From the NCBI RefSeq assembly GCF_020091405.1, contig NZ_CP081903.1:3410501-3474500 (forward strand): a stretch of 64,000 nucleotides of DNA, in the 5' to 3' direction. Source of the stretch: Bacteroides cellulosilyticus (GTDB lineage Bacteria; Bacteroidota; Bacteroidia; Bacteroidales; Bacteroidaceae). The first letter of the stretch is position 1. Each line of letters opens with the position of its first letter. This document shows, piece after piece, positions 34,275-42,358 of the stretch. A model generated the notes under the pieces. The model did not search any database. It was not told the origin of the DNA and saw only the letters and a program-made list of their open reading frames with translations. A program made the position numbers and the translations under genes.

Positions 34275-36221
34275 ATGGAGAAAGGAAAGATTATGAAATA
34301 CAGATTTACTTTATTGATAGTACTGGCCTGCATCTGTTCCGTGTTGGCTGAGGCTAAGGTGGAACTCCCATCCGTTCTTTCGGATGGGATGGTATTGCAA
34401 CGTGAACGTCCTATAAAGATATGGGGAACGGCTGATCCGGGTGAGAATGTGGTTGTCACGTTCAAGAAGAAGAAATACACGGCAGTAGCCGATGAAAATG
34501 GCAAATGGCTGGTAACACTTCCTGCAATGAAGGCCGGTGGTCCTTATGAGCTGACAGTGAACGAAGTGACAGTGAAGGATATCCTGATAGGAGATGTATG
34601 GTTGTGTTCGGGACAGTCGAATATGGAACTGACGGTGGCGCGTGTAGCGGATATGTTCGGTAAAGAGACTGCTACTTACGAGAATTCGATGGTTCGCTAT
34701 GTCAAGACTCCCTATGGTAATGATTTGCATGGTCCCAAAGAAGACATATCCCAAATGAACTGGACAGCACTGAATCCGCAGGTTGCCCAGTCTTATGCCG
34801 CATTACCTTACTTTTTTGCAATAGAGATGTATAATGAGACGAAAGTTCCTGTCGGCATTATCAATTCCAGTTGGGGAGGAAGTTCCATTGAAGCTTGGAT
34901 GAGTGAAGATGCGCTTCAGGCATTTCCGAAGAACCTGCGCGAGCGGGATATCTATAACTCCGACGAATACAAGGCCTTGATGAATAAAGCGGGAGGAATG
35001 ATGTCGAGGTTTTGGAATCTCTCTTTATATAAAGGTGATGAAGGGCTTCATGCTCCGGTTAAATGGTATGAACCGGAATTGAATGATTCCGACTGGGAGG
35101 AAGTGAATATGTTTTCTTATCAGTTGGGCAGTAAGGATGGTTATCCGGTAAGCGGATCGCACTGGTTCCGGCAGAACATTCGCCTTGCAGCCGAGCAGGC
35201 TGATAAAGATGCCATATTGCGTTTAGGCTGTATGGTGAATGCGGACTCTGTGTATGTGAATGGTGTTTTTGTAGGTACTACTTCCTATCAATATCCGCCG
35301 CGCATTTATAAAGTTCCTGCATCGGTGTTGAAAGCGGGAGAGAATCTGGTTACGGTACGTCTTATTAATTCCGGTGGTCGTCCCAGCTTTGTAAAAGGTA
35401 AACCCTATTGCATGGCGATAGATGGGGATACGGTTCGCTTGTCCGAGCAATGGAAGTATAGGTTGGGTTGTGAAATGCCTGCCGGAAGAGGAGGTGTATC
35501 TTTTCAGAACATTCCGACTGGTATGTATAATTCCATGATTTCTCCTTTGCGGAATCTTACTTTTAAGGGAGCTTTGTGGTATCAGGGCGAATCGAATGCA
35601 GGACGTCCGGGTGAATATGAAGCTTTATTGACTGCCATGCTCAAAGATTGGCGGGTGAAATTTGCAGATGAAGACTTGCCATTCTTTATTATGCAGCTAC
35701 CCAATTTTATGCAGACGCATCAGCAGCCTGTAGAAAGTGGTTGGGCAGGTATGCGTGAAGCACAGCGGCAGGTGACGTTGAAGTTGCCTAATACCTCTTT
35801 GGTTGTGGCAATAGACTTAGGAGAGTGGAATGATATTCATCCGCTGAATAAGAAGGAACTGGCAAGGAGGGTAGCGCTTCAGGTCAAGAAGCAGGTATAT
35901 GGACATAAGGATATAGTTCATAGTGGTCCGCTGTGCACTGCCGCTGCTATTGAGGAAGGAAAGATCATTCTGTCTTTTGAGGCGGGAACGGATGATTTAA
36001 TGCCTGTAGCTCAACTTAAAGGTTTTGCGCTGGCGGGAACGGACGGACGTTTTAAATGGGCTGAGGCGACCATAGAAGGCAATAAAGTGGTGGTCTGGAG
36101 TGAAGGGATAACTCAACCGGTAAAAGTGCGTTATGCTTGGGATGATAATCCGCAGGAGGCCAATTTGAAGAATAAGGCGGGGCTTCCGGCTTCGCCGTTT
36201 CAAATGGATGTATCACGATAG
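34275..36221 (+). CDS. SASA/SGNH-type carbohydrate acetylesterase
   Basis: Secreted esterase of 648 residues in the sialate-O-acetylesterase-like (SASA) family. The SGNH block I is CSGQSNMEL, and a GALWYQGESNAGRPGEY segment gives the later conserved Gly/Glu motif; the C-terminal NDIHPLNKKELARRVA holds the Asp/His pair. A beta-sandwich insert (about 250-390) is normal for the larger members. Next to GH115 it most likely removes acetyl groups from xylan or xylo-oligosaccharides; despite the family name, sialic acid is not expected here. The start may also be ATG 34293 (MKYRFTLL), which gives the same signal peptide (SVLAEAK). It follows GH115 by 8 bp and ends at a strong terminator. Confidence 0.85.
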   Translation: MEKGKIMKYRFTLLIVLACICSVLAEAKVELPSVLSDGMVLQRERPIKIWGTADPGENVVVTFKKKKYTAVADENGKWLVTLPAMKAGGPYELTVNEVTVKDILIGDVWLCSGQSNMELTVARVADMFGKETATYENSMVRYVKTPYGNDLHGPKEDISQMNWTALNPQVAQSYAALPYFFAIEMYNETKVPVGIINSSWGGSSIEAWMSEDALQAFPKNLRERDIYNSDEYKALMNKAGGMMSRFWNLSLYKGDEGLHAPVKWYEPELNDSDWEEVNMFSYQLGSKDGYPVSGSHWFRQNIRLAAEQADKDAILRLGCMVNADSVYVNGVFVGTTSYQYPPRIYKVPASVLKAGENLVTVRLINSGGRPSFVKGKPYCMAIDGDTVRLSEQWKYRLGCEMPAGRGGVSFQNIPTGMYNSMISPLRNLTFKGALWYQGESNAGRPGEYEALLTAMLKDWRVKFADEDLPFFIMQLPNFMQTHQQPVESGWAGMREAQRQVTLKLPNTSLVVAIDLGEWNDIHPLNKKELARRVALQVKKQVYGHKDIVHSGPLCTAAAIEEGKIILSFEAGTDDLMPVAQLKGFALAGTDGRFKWAEATIEGNKVVVWSEGITQPVKVRYAWDDNPQEANLKNKAGLPASPFQMDVSR

Positions 36222-36255
36222 TATAAGTCAAACTTAATACTGAAAATACACAAAT

Positions 36256-36300
36256 AAACGTCCTTAGTTTACAAGCGGGTAGACTAAGGGCGTTTGTTTA
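36256..36300 (+). terminator. Intrinsic terminator after the SASA esterase gene
   Basis: A 17 bp stem, AAACGTCCTTAGTTTAC (36256-36272) with GTAGACTAAGGGCGTTT (36279-36295), two G-T pairs, followed by GTTTATTT. It ends the GH115-esterase unit and separates it from xusA. Confidence 0.8.
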
Positions 36301-36325
36301 TTTAGACAGACTACAGCATAACTTC

Positions 36326-36435
36326 CGTGACTCCATAGGGAAACGCTCGTTACATACCGAGGTAAAGAGCGTTACAATACGGGGTAAAGGTCGTTACCTC
36401 CTGCAGTAAATGCTTTTACATTGTTGAGTAATTTG
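36326..36435. repeat. Array B: five units at exact 22 bp period
   Basis: Core CGTTAC-N8-GTAA begins at 36348, 36370, 36392 and, in weaker form (TTTTAC), 36414. A flanking unit at 36326 has CGTGAC and GAAA in the same positions. The right half GTAA falls at 36362, 36384, 36406 and 36428, also exactly 22 bp apart. Each unit is a small dyad (TTAC/GTAA). The array starts about 30 bp after the esterase terminator and ends about 525 bp before the xusA -7 element. The rest of the 979 bp gap holds an inverted pair, an AT-rich hairpin and the xusA control region. Confidence 0.82.
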
Positions 36436-36501
36436 TGTGTAAATGCTATGCGTTGATAATTAGGATGTTACTTGTTTAAGTTCTGTAAGCTCAAGTTTCG
36501 C

Positions 36502-36566
36502 AGTTGACAAGGTAACAAGGAAATATACTCCCCCTCATAAACTCGTCAACTGATGCTTTGTCAACT
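36502..36566. repeat. Inverted AGTTGACAA pair
   Basis: AGTTGACAA (36502-36510) and its complement TTGTCAACT (36558-36566), 47 bp apart, with another GTCAAC at 36545. A possible protein-binding pair; no ORF is seen across it. Confidence 0.35.
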
Positions 36567-36782
36567 AAGAAGTTAAACTGTATGCGAAACAAGAATCTCT
36601 ATCTCTTTAAATGTGTTAAATAGCGGTTTTGCGAATAGAGTGAGAGTAAAGTCATTTTTTACACTCTAACAGATAGGTTACATATCTTTTGGAGTACGTT
36701 ACTATCTTCTTTTTCCTCTTTTTATTTAGCTATTTCAAGTATTTCTTTTCTTGTGCTTTTTCTTTCTGAATAGACCATTTTT

Positions 36783-36816
36783 AGTAATAAAAACAGCTTG
36801 TTTTTATTACTTTTTT
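36783..36816 (+). terminator. AT-rich hairpin with T-run upstream of xusA
   Basis: AGTAATAAAAACA (36783-36795) and its exact complement (36799-36811), loop GCT, then TTTTT. It has the form of an intrinsic terminator but no gene precedes it; the only candidates are an unseen small transcript between 36435 and 36783 or read-through from the esterase gene. It is followed by the dyad GTATATC-TTT-GATATAC (36824-36840), which contains a TATCTTTG. Confidence 0.5.
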
Positions 36817-36858
36817 ATTATTGGTATATCTTTGATATACATAATGTTATGCTTGTGT

Positions 36859-36929
36859 ATGTAATGCCATAAAAAGAAAATGTAACATCAAAAAGAAAGA
36901 TGTAATGCTATCAAAAAACTGTGTAGCAT
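36859..36929. promoter_or_regulatory. ATGTAACAT-type boxes upstream of xusA
   Basis: ATGTAATGC (36859), ATGTAACAT (36880), ATGTAATGC (36900) and GTGTAGCAT (36921), spaced 21, 20 and 21 bp. They lie 101, 80, 60 and 39 bp before the -7 element at 36960. The first three distances are identical to those in front of GH115. This strongly suggests the same activator controls both transcripts. Confidence 0.72.
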
Positions 36930-36959
36930 GATTGTGCTGACTGTTTCGTTTTAGTTGAA

Positions 36960-36967
36960 TACATTTG
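36960..36967 (+). promoter_or_regulatory. -7 element of the xus operon
   Basis: TACATTTG fits TAnnTTTG and stands at the expected distance from the upstream boxes. Transcription would start near 36975, giving a leader of about 225 bases before the xusA ATG. No good -33 element is present. Confidence 0.55.
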
Positions 36968-37199
36968 CTGCCGTAAAGAGGTGTGCTTTAGTGGCAAAGA
37001 TAGAATGATATGGATGTAATTACTATATTGTAGATGAATTAGACTGTGAATAAATGTAATAATAGCGATATAAATATCAATTGATAATTTTATAATCTTA
37101 AATGTGGTTGAATTATGAAATGCAAGTATGATGACAGCTGAGGCTATTACTAATAGCTAATGTAATGAAAGAGAATGTAGTTATTAATATCTTAAACTA

Positions 37200-40100
37200 A
37201 TGGTAATGAAAAATGTAACAAAACAAATTCAAAAGATCCCTTGCTTGTTTCTTTTGTTGCTATTAAGTTGCTTGCCAACTTTAGCGCAAAATGGGGTGAC
37301 TGTAAAAGGAACAGTTCTTGATGGCACTGGTGAGACGGTTATCGGTGCTTCCATCGTTGTAAAAGGAAATAATTCAATAGGTACGATATCAGATATAGAT
37401 GGAAATTTTACGTTGACTGTTCCTGATGACAAAGTAACTCTTGTAGTTTCATTTATCGGTATGAAATCGCAGGAGGTGAAGATTGCAGGCCAAAAGATGT
37501 TGAAAGTCACTTTAGAAGATGACTCACAACAACTGGAAGAGGTGGTTGTGGTAGGTTATGGTCAGCAAAAGAAAGCCAGTGTAGTAGGCGCTATTACGCA
37601 AACTACGGGTAAAGTTCTGGAACGTGCAGCCGGTATCAGTGATATTGGTGCGGCGTTGACGGGTAACTTGCCGGGTGTGGTTACTACTTCAGGTACAGGT
37701 ATGCCTGGTGAAGAAGAACCTAAAATTACGATTCGTGGTGCAAGTTCCTGGAATAATAATGAAGATCCACTTGTGTTGGTTGATGGTATTGAACGTCCGA
37801 TGAGTTCAGTCGATATCAGTTCAGTGCAGTCTATTTCCGTATTGAAAGACGCGTCTGCAACTGCCGTTTATGGTGTGAAAGGAGCAAATGGCGTAATTCT
37901 TGTAACGACCAAACGTGGTACCGAGGGTAGTGCAAAGATTGATGTAGGTTTCAATGCCACTCTGAAGTCTCCTTCCAAACTGCCCAATAAGTACGATTCT
38001 TATGATGCTTTGATGTTTCGCAATACGGCTATTGAGCATGAGTTGGCTTTGAGACCTGACTCATGGGAATATATCCGTTCTCAATCGTTCATCAATAACT
38101 ATCGTAATCAGACCACTATTGAACAGAGAGAACGTTATCCGAATGTAGATTGGCAGAAGGCCTTGTTTAAAGATAACACGATGTCTTACAATGCTAACCT
38201 TAATATTAGTGGTGGTACAAAGTTCGTGAAGTATTTCGCCTCGGCAGACTATGTGCATGAAGGCGACCTTTTTAGAATCTATGATAATGGACGTGATTAT
38301 AACTCCGGTTATGGATACGATCGTATCAATGTGCGTAGTAACTTGGACTTCAATATAACGAAAACTACTGTATTGAAGATGAATCTCGCGGGTTCTAATG
38401 CTATTCGTAAGGCTCCATGGAGTAATACGGGCAATTCAGAATGGCAGATTGGGCAGCAATGGTCGGGTGCATACAATATTGCGCCGGATGTGTTCCTTCC
38501 ACAATACTCTGATGGTAGTTGGGGAATGTATCCGCTTGTTTCAAATACCACGAACTCAGCAGAGAACATTTCTTTGGGTGGTACGATGCAGCTCACAACA
38601 ACCCGTATTAACACTGACTTTACATTGGAACAGGATTTGAAGTTTATAACCAAAGGGCTTTCTGCCCGGGCCACTGTTTCCTGGGATAATATATTTGTTG
38701 AAAACAATCGTGGTATCAATGACTTGTTTAATAGTGCGCAGCGTAAGTGGATTGATCCTGATACCGGTCAGGTGAGATATGCACAGCTATACGACACGAA
38801 TAATGGTTTTGACTGGACTCAAGGAGTCAATTGGAGTACTTCTCCGGGTGCTGTGGATAATGGTCAGACGGTACGTAATCTTTATTATCAGGCGCAATTG
38901 AACTGGGTGCGTAGTTTCGGTAAGCATAATGCTACAGCTATGGGATTGTTCAGTCGTCAGGAAAATGCGCGAGGCAGTGTGATGCCTACCTATCGTGAAG
39001 ACTGGGCTTTCCGTGTTACATATAATTATGCCGACCGCTATTTCATTGAATACAATGGTGCTTACAATGGTTCTGAAAAGTTCAGTCCGGAAAATCGTTT
39101 CGCATTTTTTAATTCAGGTGCTATCGGTTGGATGATCAGTGAAGAACCTTTTATGAAGTTTTTTCGTGAAAAGAAGATTATCGACATGCTGAAAGTCCGT
39201 GCTTCTTATGGTGAAATTGGTTCTGACCAGTTAGGGCCTGATCCGTTCGATTCAAGTCGTCGGTGGTTGTACATGAACCAGTGGGCTTATGGTGGTCACA
39301 CTACTATGGATCTGAACCATACTGAAAGTATCTATACCTGGTATCGTGAGTCTGCTATTGGCAACCAGGATATACAATGGGAGGTTGTGAAAAAATTGAA
39401 TATTGGTGTTGACTATTCGCTTTTTGAAGGAATGCTGGCTGGTAGTTTGGAATTTTTCCGTGACGAACGTTCTAATATCTTTGTTTATGGTGGAGACCGT
39501 TCCATTCCCTCTTATTTCGGAGGAACTCCTCCTTCTATTAATAAAGGTAAGATCCGTACGAATGGATATGAATTGGAGTTACGTGTAAATAAAACCTTTG
39601 GTAATGATTGGCGTGTTTGGGGTAACTTCAGTATGACGCATGCTAAGAACAAGGTGTTGGTGAAAGATGACCAGGCTATGCGTCCTGCCTATCAGAAAGC
39701 GGCTGGTTTCGGGGTAGGTCAATATACTTCTTATATTGATGCGGGATACATTCAAAACTATGACCAATTGTATGGTAGCCCTGCTCATGATGCTAATGAT
39801 TCTCAAAAACTGGTGGGCGACTACTACATTGTCGATTTTAATGGCGACGGTGTGGTGGATAATAAAGATCAGGCTCCTTATGGTTATACTAGCCAGCCCG
39901 AAAATACATTTAATGCTACCATAGGTTTCGAGTGGAAAGGATTCAGCGCATTTGCACAATTCTATGGTGTGACCAATGTAACCCGTGATGTGGGCCTTAC
40001 TAGTTTTGGTAGTAAACTGAACACTGTGTTTGACACCGGTACGTGGTGGTCAAAAAACACTCCTAATGCCGATGTGGTAGTACCTCGCTGGAATTCTACT

Positions 40101-40361
40101 CCGAGCTATAACGGCGGAACCCAATCTCTTTATGACGGTTCTTACATTCGTTTGAAGAACGTTGAACTGGCTTATACTTGGAATAAAGGCTGGATCAAGA
40201 GAATTGGATTAAGTAACCTGAAGATTTATGTCAATGGTAATAACCTATGGTTATGGACTCGTATGCCGGACGACCGTGAAGCTAATCTTTCCGGAGCAGG
40301 TTATCTGGGAGCTTATCCTACTGTGAAACGTTATAACTTAGGTATTAAATTTACATTATAA
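37200..40361 (+). CDS. xusA: SusC-like TonB-dependent receptor XusA
   Basis: Outer-membrane importer for xylo-oligosaccharides, 1053 residues. Order: signal peptide (SCLPTLAQ), CarboxypepD_reg-like domain (about 34-118, VKGTVLDGTGETVIGASIVV), TonB box/plug starting LEEVVVVGYGQQKK, then the barrel ending GIKFTL. There is no STN domain, unlike the SusC at the left edge, which fits control by a hybrid two-component regulator instead of an ECF sigma factor. Its SusD follows after 2 bp. The order SusC-SusD-SusC-SusD-lipoprotein-GH10 that starts here is the xylan utilisation system (xusABCDE-xyn10A) described for gut and rumen Bacteroidetes, which is the basis for the name. The ATG at 37206 is an alternative start. 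Confidence 0.92.
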   Translation: MVMKNVTKQIQKIPCLFLLLLLSCLPTLAQNGVTVKGTVLDGTGETVIGASIVVKGNNSIGTISDIDGNFTLTVPDDKVTLVVSFIGMKSQEVKIAGQKMLKVTLEDDSQQLEEVVVVGYGQQKKASVVGAITQTTGKVLERAAGISDIGAALTGNLPGVVTTSGTGMPGEEEPKITIRGASSWNNNEDPLVLVDGIERPMSSVDISSVQSISVLKDASATAVYGVKGANGVILVTTKRGTEGSAKIDVGFNATLKSPSKLPNKYDSYDALMFRNTAIEHELALRPDSWEYIRSQSFINNYRNQTTIEQRERYPNVDWQKALFKDNTMSYNANLNISGGTKFVKYFASADYVHEGDLFRIYDNGRDYNSGYGYDRINVRSNLDFNITKTTVLKMNLAGSNAIRKAPWSNTGNSEWQIGQQWSGAYNIAPDVFLPQYSDGSWGMYPLVSNTTNSAENISLGGTMQLTTTRINTDFTLEQDLKFITKGLSARATVSWDNIFVENNRGINDLFNSAQRKWIDPDTGQVRYAQLYDTNNGFDWTQGVNWSTSPGAVDNGQTVRNLYYQAQLNWVRSFGKHNATAMGLFSRQENARGSVMPTYREDWAFRVTYNYADRYFIEYNGAYNGSEKFSPENRFAFFNSGAIGWMISEEPFMKFFREKKIIDMLKVRASYGEIGSDQLGPDPFDSSRRWLYMNQWAYGGHTTMDLNHTESIYTWYRESAIGNQDIQWEVVKKLNIGVDYSLFEGMLAGSLEFFRDERSNIFVYGGDRSIPSYFGGTPPSINKGKIRTNGYELELRVNKTFGNDWRVWGNFSMTHAKNKVLVKDDQAMRPAYQKAAGFGVGQYTSYIDAGYIQNYDQLYGSPAHDANDSQKLVGDYYIVDFNGDGVVDNKDQAPYGYTSQPENTFNATIGFEWKGFSAFAQFYGVTNVTRDVGLTSFGSKLNTVFDTGTWWSKNTPNADVVVPRWNSTPSYNGGTQSLYDGSYIRLKNVELAYTWNKGWIKRIGLSNLKIYVNGNNLWLWTRMPDDREANLSGAGYLGAYPTVKRYNLGIKFTL

Positions 40362-40363
40362 TA

Positions 40364-42313
40364 ATGAACAAGATGAAATATACATATAAGACCCTTTTAT
40401 GTTCAGGCCTTTTGTCTCTTGCAGTGGGGCTCGGCATGACGTCTTGCGAAGACTATTTGGATAAAAGTCCCGAATCGACTGTATCCGAAGAAGATGCATT
40501 CAAGAATTTCCGCAACTTTCAAGGATTCATAGAAGAAATATATAACTGTATTCCTGACAAGGAAAAATGTAACTATTGTACTTCCTGGAACTGGGGAGAC
40601 GATGAACTTTTCAATTCTATGGGAGATGCCCACATGACGCATCAGGCAGACTTGGGTAATTTCCGAGCATGGCAAACCAATGGCCAGTGCTGGTTGTATA
40701 GAAATCCCAGCAACCCGGCTTCTACCGATAAGTTTCAACACTCTTTGTGGCCGCATTCCTGGTATTGCATTCGCAAGGCTAATGTCGGCCTTGCCAATTT
40801 GGATAAACTGGTAGGCACGCAGGAAGAAAAAGACTTGATCGCGGGTCAGCTTTATTTCTTCCGTGCGTGGTGGCATTTTGAGCTGATGACCTATTGGGGA
40901 GGATTGCCTTATATTGATCAGGTGTTCGACGCTACGCAAGAATTGAGATTACCACGTTTGAGTTATCAAGAATGTGCCGATAAGGCTGGAGAGGATTTCC
41001 GTCGTGCTGCAGACTTGTTGCCGGTAGACTGGGACAAGACCAGTGCAGGTAAGGCTACAGAGGGTAAGAACCAATTGCGAATCAATAAAATCATGGCGTT
41101 GGGTTATTTGGGTAAGAATTATCTGTGGGCAGGAAGCCCTTTGATGAAGAACGGCCCACAGCTGGGAGGTACTCAGACTTACAACTATGATGAAGACTAT
41201 TGTAAGAAGGCCGCTCAAGCATTTGGCGAACTGCTGGCTTTGGTAGAAAGTGGCCAGACGCAATATGCACTTGCAGAGTTTAAATATAGCAATATCTACG
41301 ATCACGAAAAGGAGAAAGGTGCGCAGACAAGCTACTCCGATATTTTTTATACCCGTCGCCAGAATTGGTTGATGCCGGGTTCGGTTGAAGCTATTTTCCG
41401 TGGTCCTTCTGCGGATTTTAATGGCAGTAACTGGAATATGACGAAATTGTGGGGCCCGAAAGTGGCAGGACTTGTTGACCACGATAAAATCATACACTTG
41501 CCAACGGCCAATCTTGTGGAAATGTATGGTATGGCCAACGGGCTTCCTCTTGATGACCCGCAATCTGGATTCGACAAGAGACACCCGTTTAAGAATAGAG
41601 ACCCACGTTTCTATCATGATATCGTATTTGATGGTTTCCGTTATGTTTTGGCAGAAGACAAGTTGTCTGATGCGCAGAAACCTTATGCTTATTGTGAACT
41701 TTATACAGGTGCGGATATGCGCTCAATCGACCTTGGGAGCCGTTCCGGATATTTTTTCCAGAAACTGGTTCCTCATACTTGTAATGAAGGTGACAAGGAA
41801 TATGACTGGGGTAGTAACTTGCATACCTATTTACCTTATATGCGTTTGGCGGATATTTACCTGATGTACGCTGAGAGTTGCGCAGCCTTTGGCGGTTCGT
41901 CTGCCAAATCTGATAACTGTACACTTACTTCACTTGATGCAATCAACAAAATCCGTACCCGTTGCGGTGCTGAGGGCGTGCATGATTCTTATATAGCAAA
42001 CAATAAGAAATTCATGGATGAAATTCGTCGTGAACGTGCTGTAGAACTTTCTATGGAAGGTTTCCGCTTCAACGATCTGCAACGTTGGCTATTGCTGACT
42101 GAATCACCCTATACAGAAAAATATTCTGTAGAATTCGATCGGGTGGAGAGTGCCAATTTCTATAGAGAAAATGATCCTGCGGAAGCTGAAGTGGCTAATT
42201 ATCGTCATGAACTGATTGTGAAGCGCATATTCGGCACGAAGCATTATTGGTTCCCCTTGCCTGATGATGATGTCTATCTTTATCCTGAGTTCGCACAGAA
42301 TCCAGGTTGGTAA
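40364..42313 (+). CDS. xusB: SusD-like xylan-binding lipoprotein XusB
   Basis: Surface partner of XusA, 649 residues, a large member of the RagB/SusD family. The lipobox is GMTSC (Cys about 28) followed by EDYLDKSPESTVSEEDAF, the classical SusD N-terminus. The TPR-like helical core shows YFFRAWWHFELMTYWGGLPYID and the C-terminal AVELSMEGFRFNDLQRW and HYWFPLPDDDVYLYPEFAQNPGW, where family members end. It starts 2 bp after xusA, consistent with tight co-expression. Binding of xylan or xylo-oligosaccharide is inferred from the operon. Confidence 0.92.
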   Translation: MNKMKYTYKTLLCSGLLSLAVGLGMTSCEDYLDKSPESTVSEEDAFKNFRNFQGFIEEIYNCIPDKEKCNYCTSWNWGDDELFNSMGDAHMTHQADLGNFRAWQTNGQCWLYRNPSNPASTDKFQHSLWPHSWYCIRKANVGLANLDKLVGTQEEKDLIAGQLYFFRAWWHFELMTYWGGLPYIDQVFDATQELRLPRLSYQECADKAGEDFRRAADLLPVDWDKTSAGKATEGKNQLRINKIMALGYLGKNYLWAGSPLMKNGPQLGGTQTYNYDEDYCKKAAQAFGELLALVESGQTQYALAEFKYSNIYDHEKEKGAQTSYSDIFYTRRQNWLMPGSVEAIFRGPSADFNGSNWNMTKLWGPKVAGLVDHDKIIHLPTANLVEMYGMANGLPLDDPQSGFDKRHPFKNRDPRFYHDIVFDGFRYVLAEDKLSDAQKPYAYCELYTGADMRSIDLGSRSGYFFQKLVPHTCNEGDKEYDWGSNLHTYLPYMRLADIYLMYAESCAAFGGSSAKSDNCTLTSLDAINKIRTRCGAEGVHDSYIANNKKFMDEIRRERAVELSMEGFRFNDLQRWLLLTESPYTEKYSVEFDRVESANFYRENDPAEAEVANYRHELIVKRIFGTKHYWFPLPDDDVYLYPEFAQNPGW

Positions 42314-42358
42314 TTAGTGGAGAGCTAAAAAGTATGTTTAATAATAAATGAATAAACA

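Noticed and set aside
34275..36221. Sialic acid esterase (host glycan) role
   Set aside because: The gene is tightly linked to GH115 in a xylan locus; the family name does not fix the substrate.
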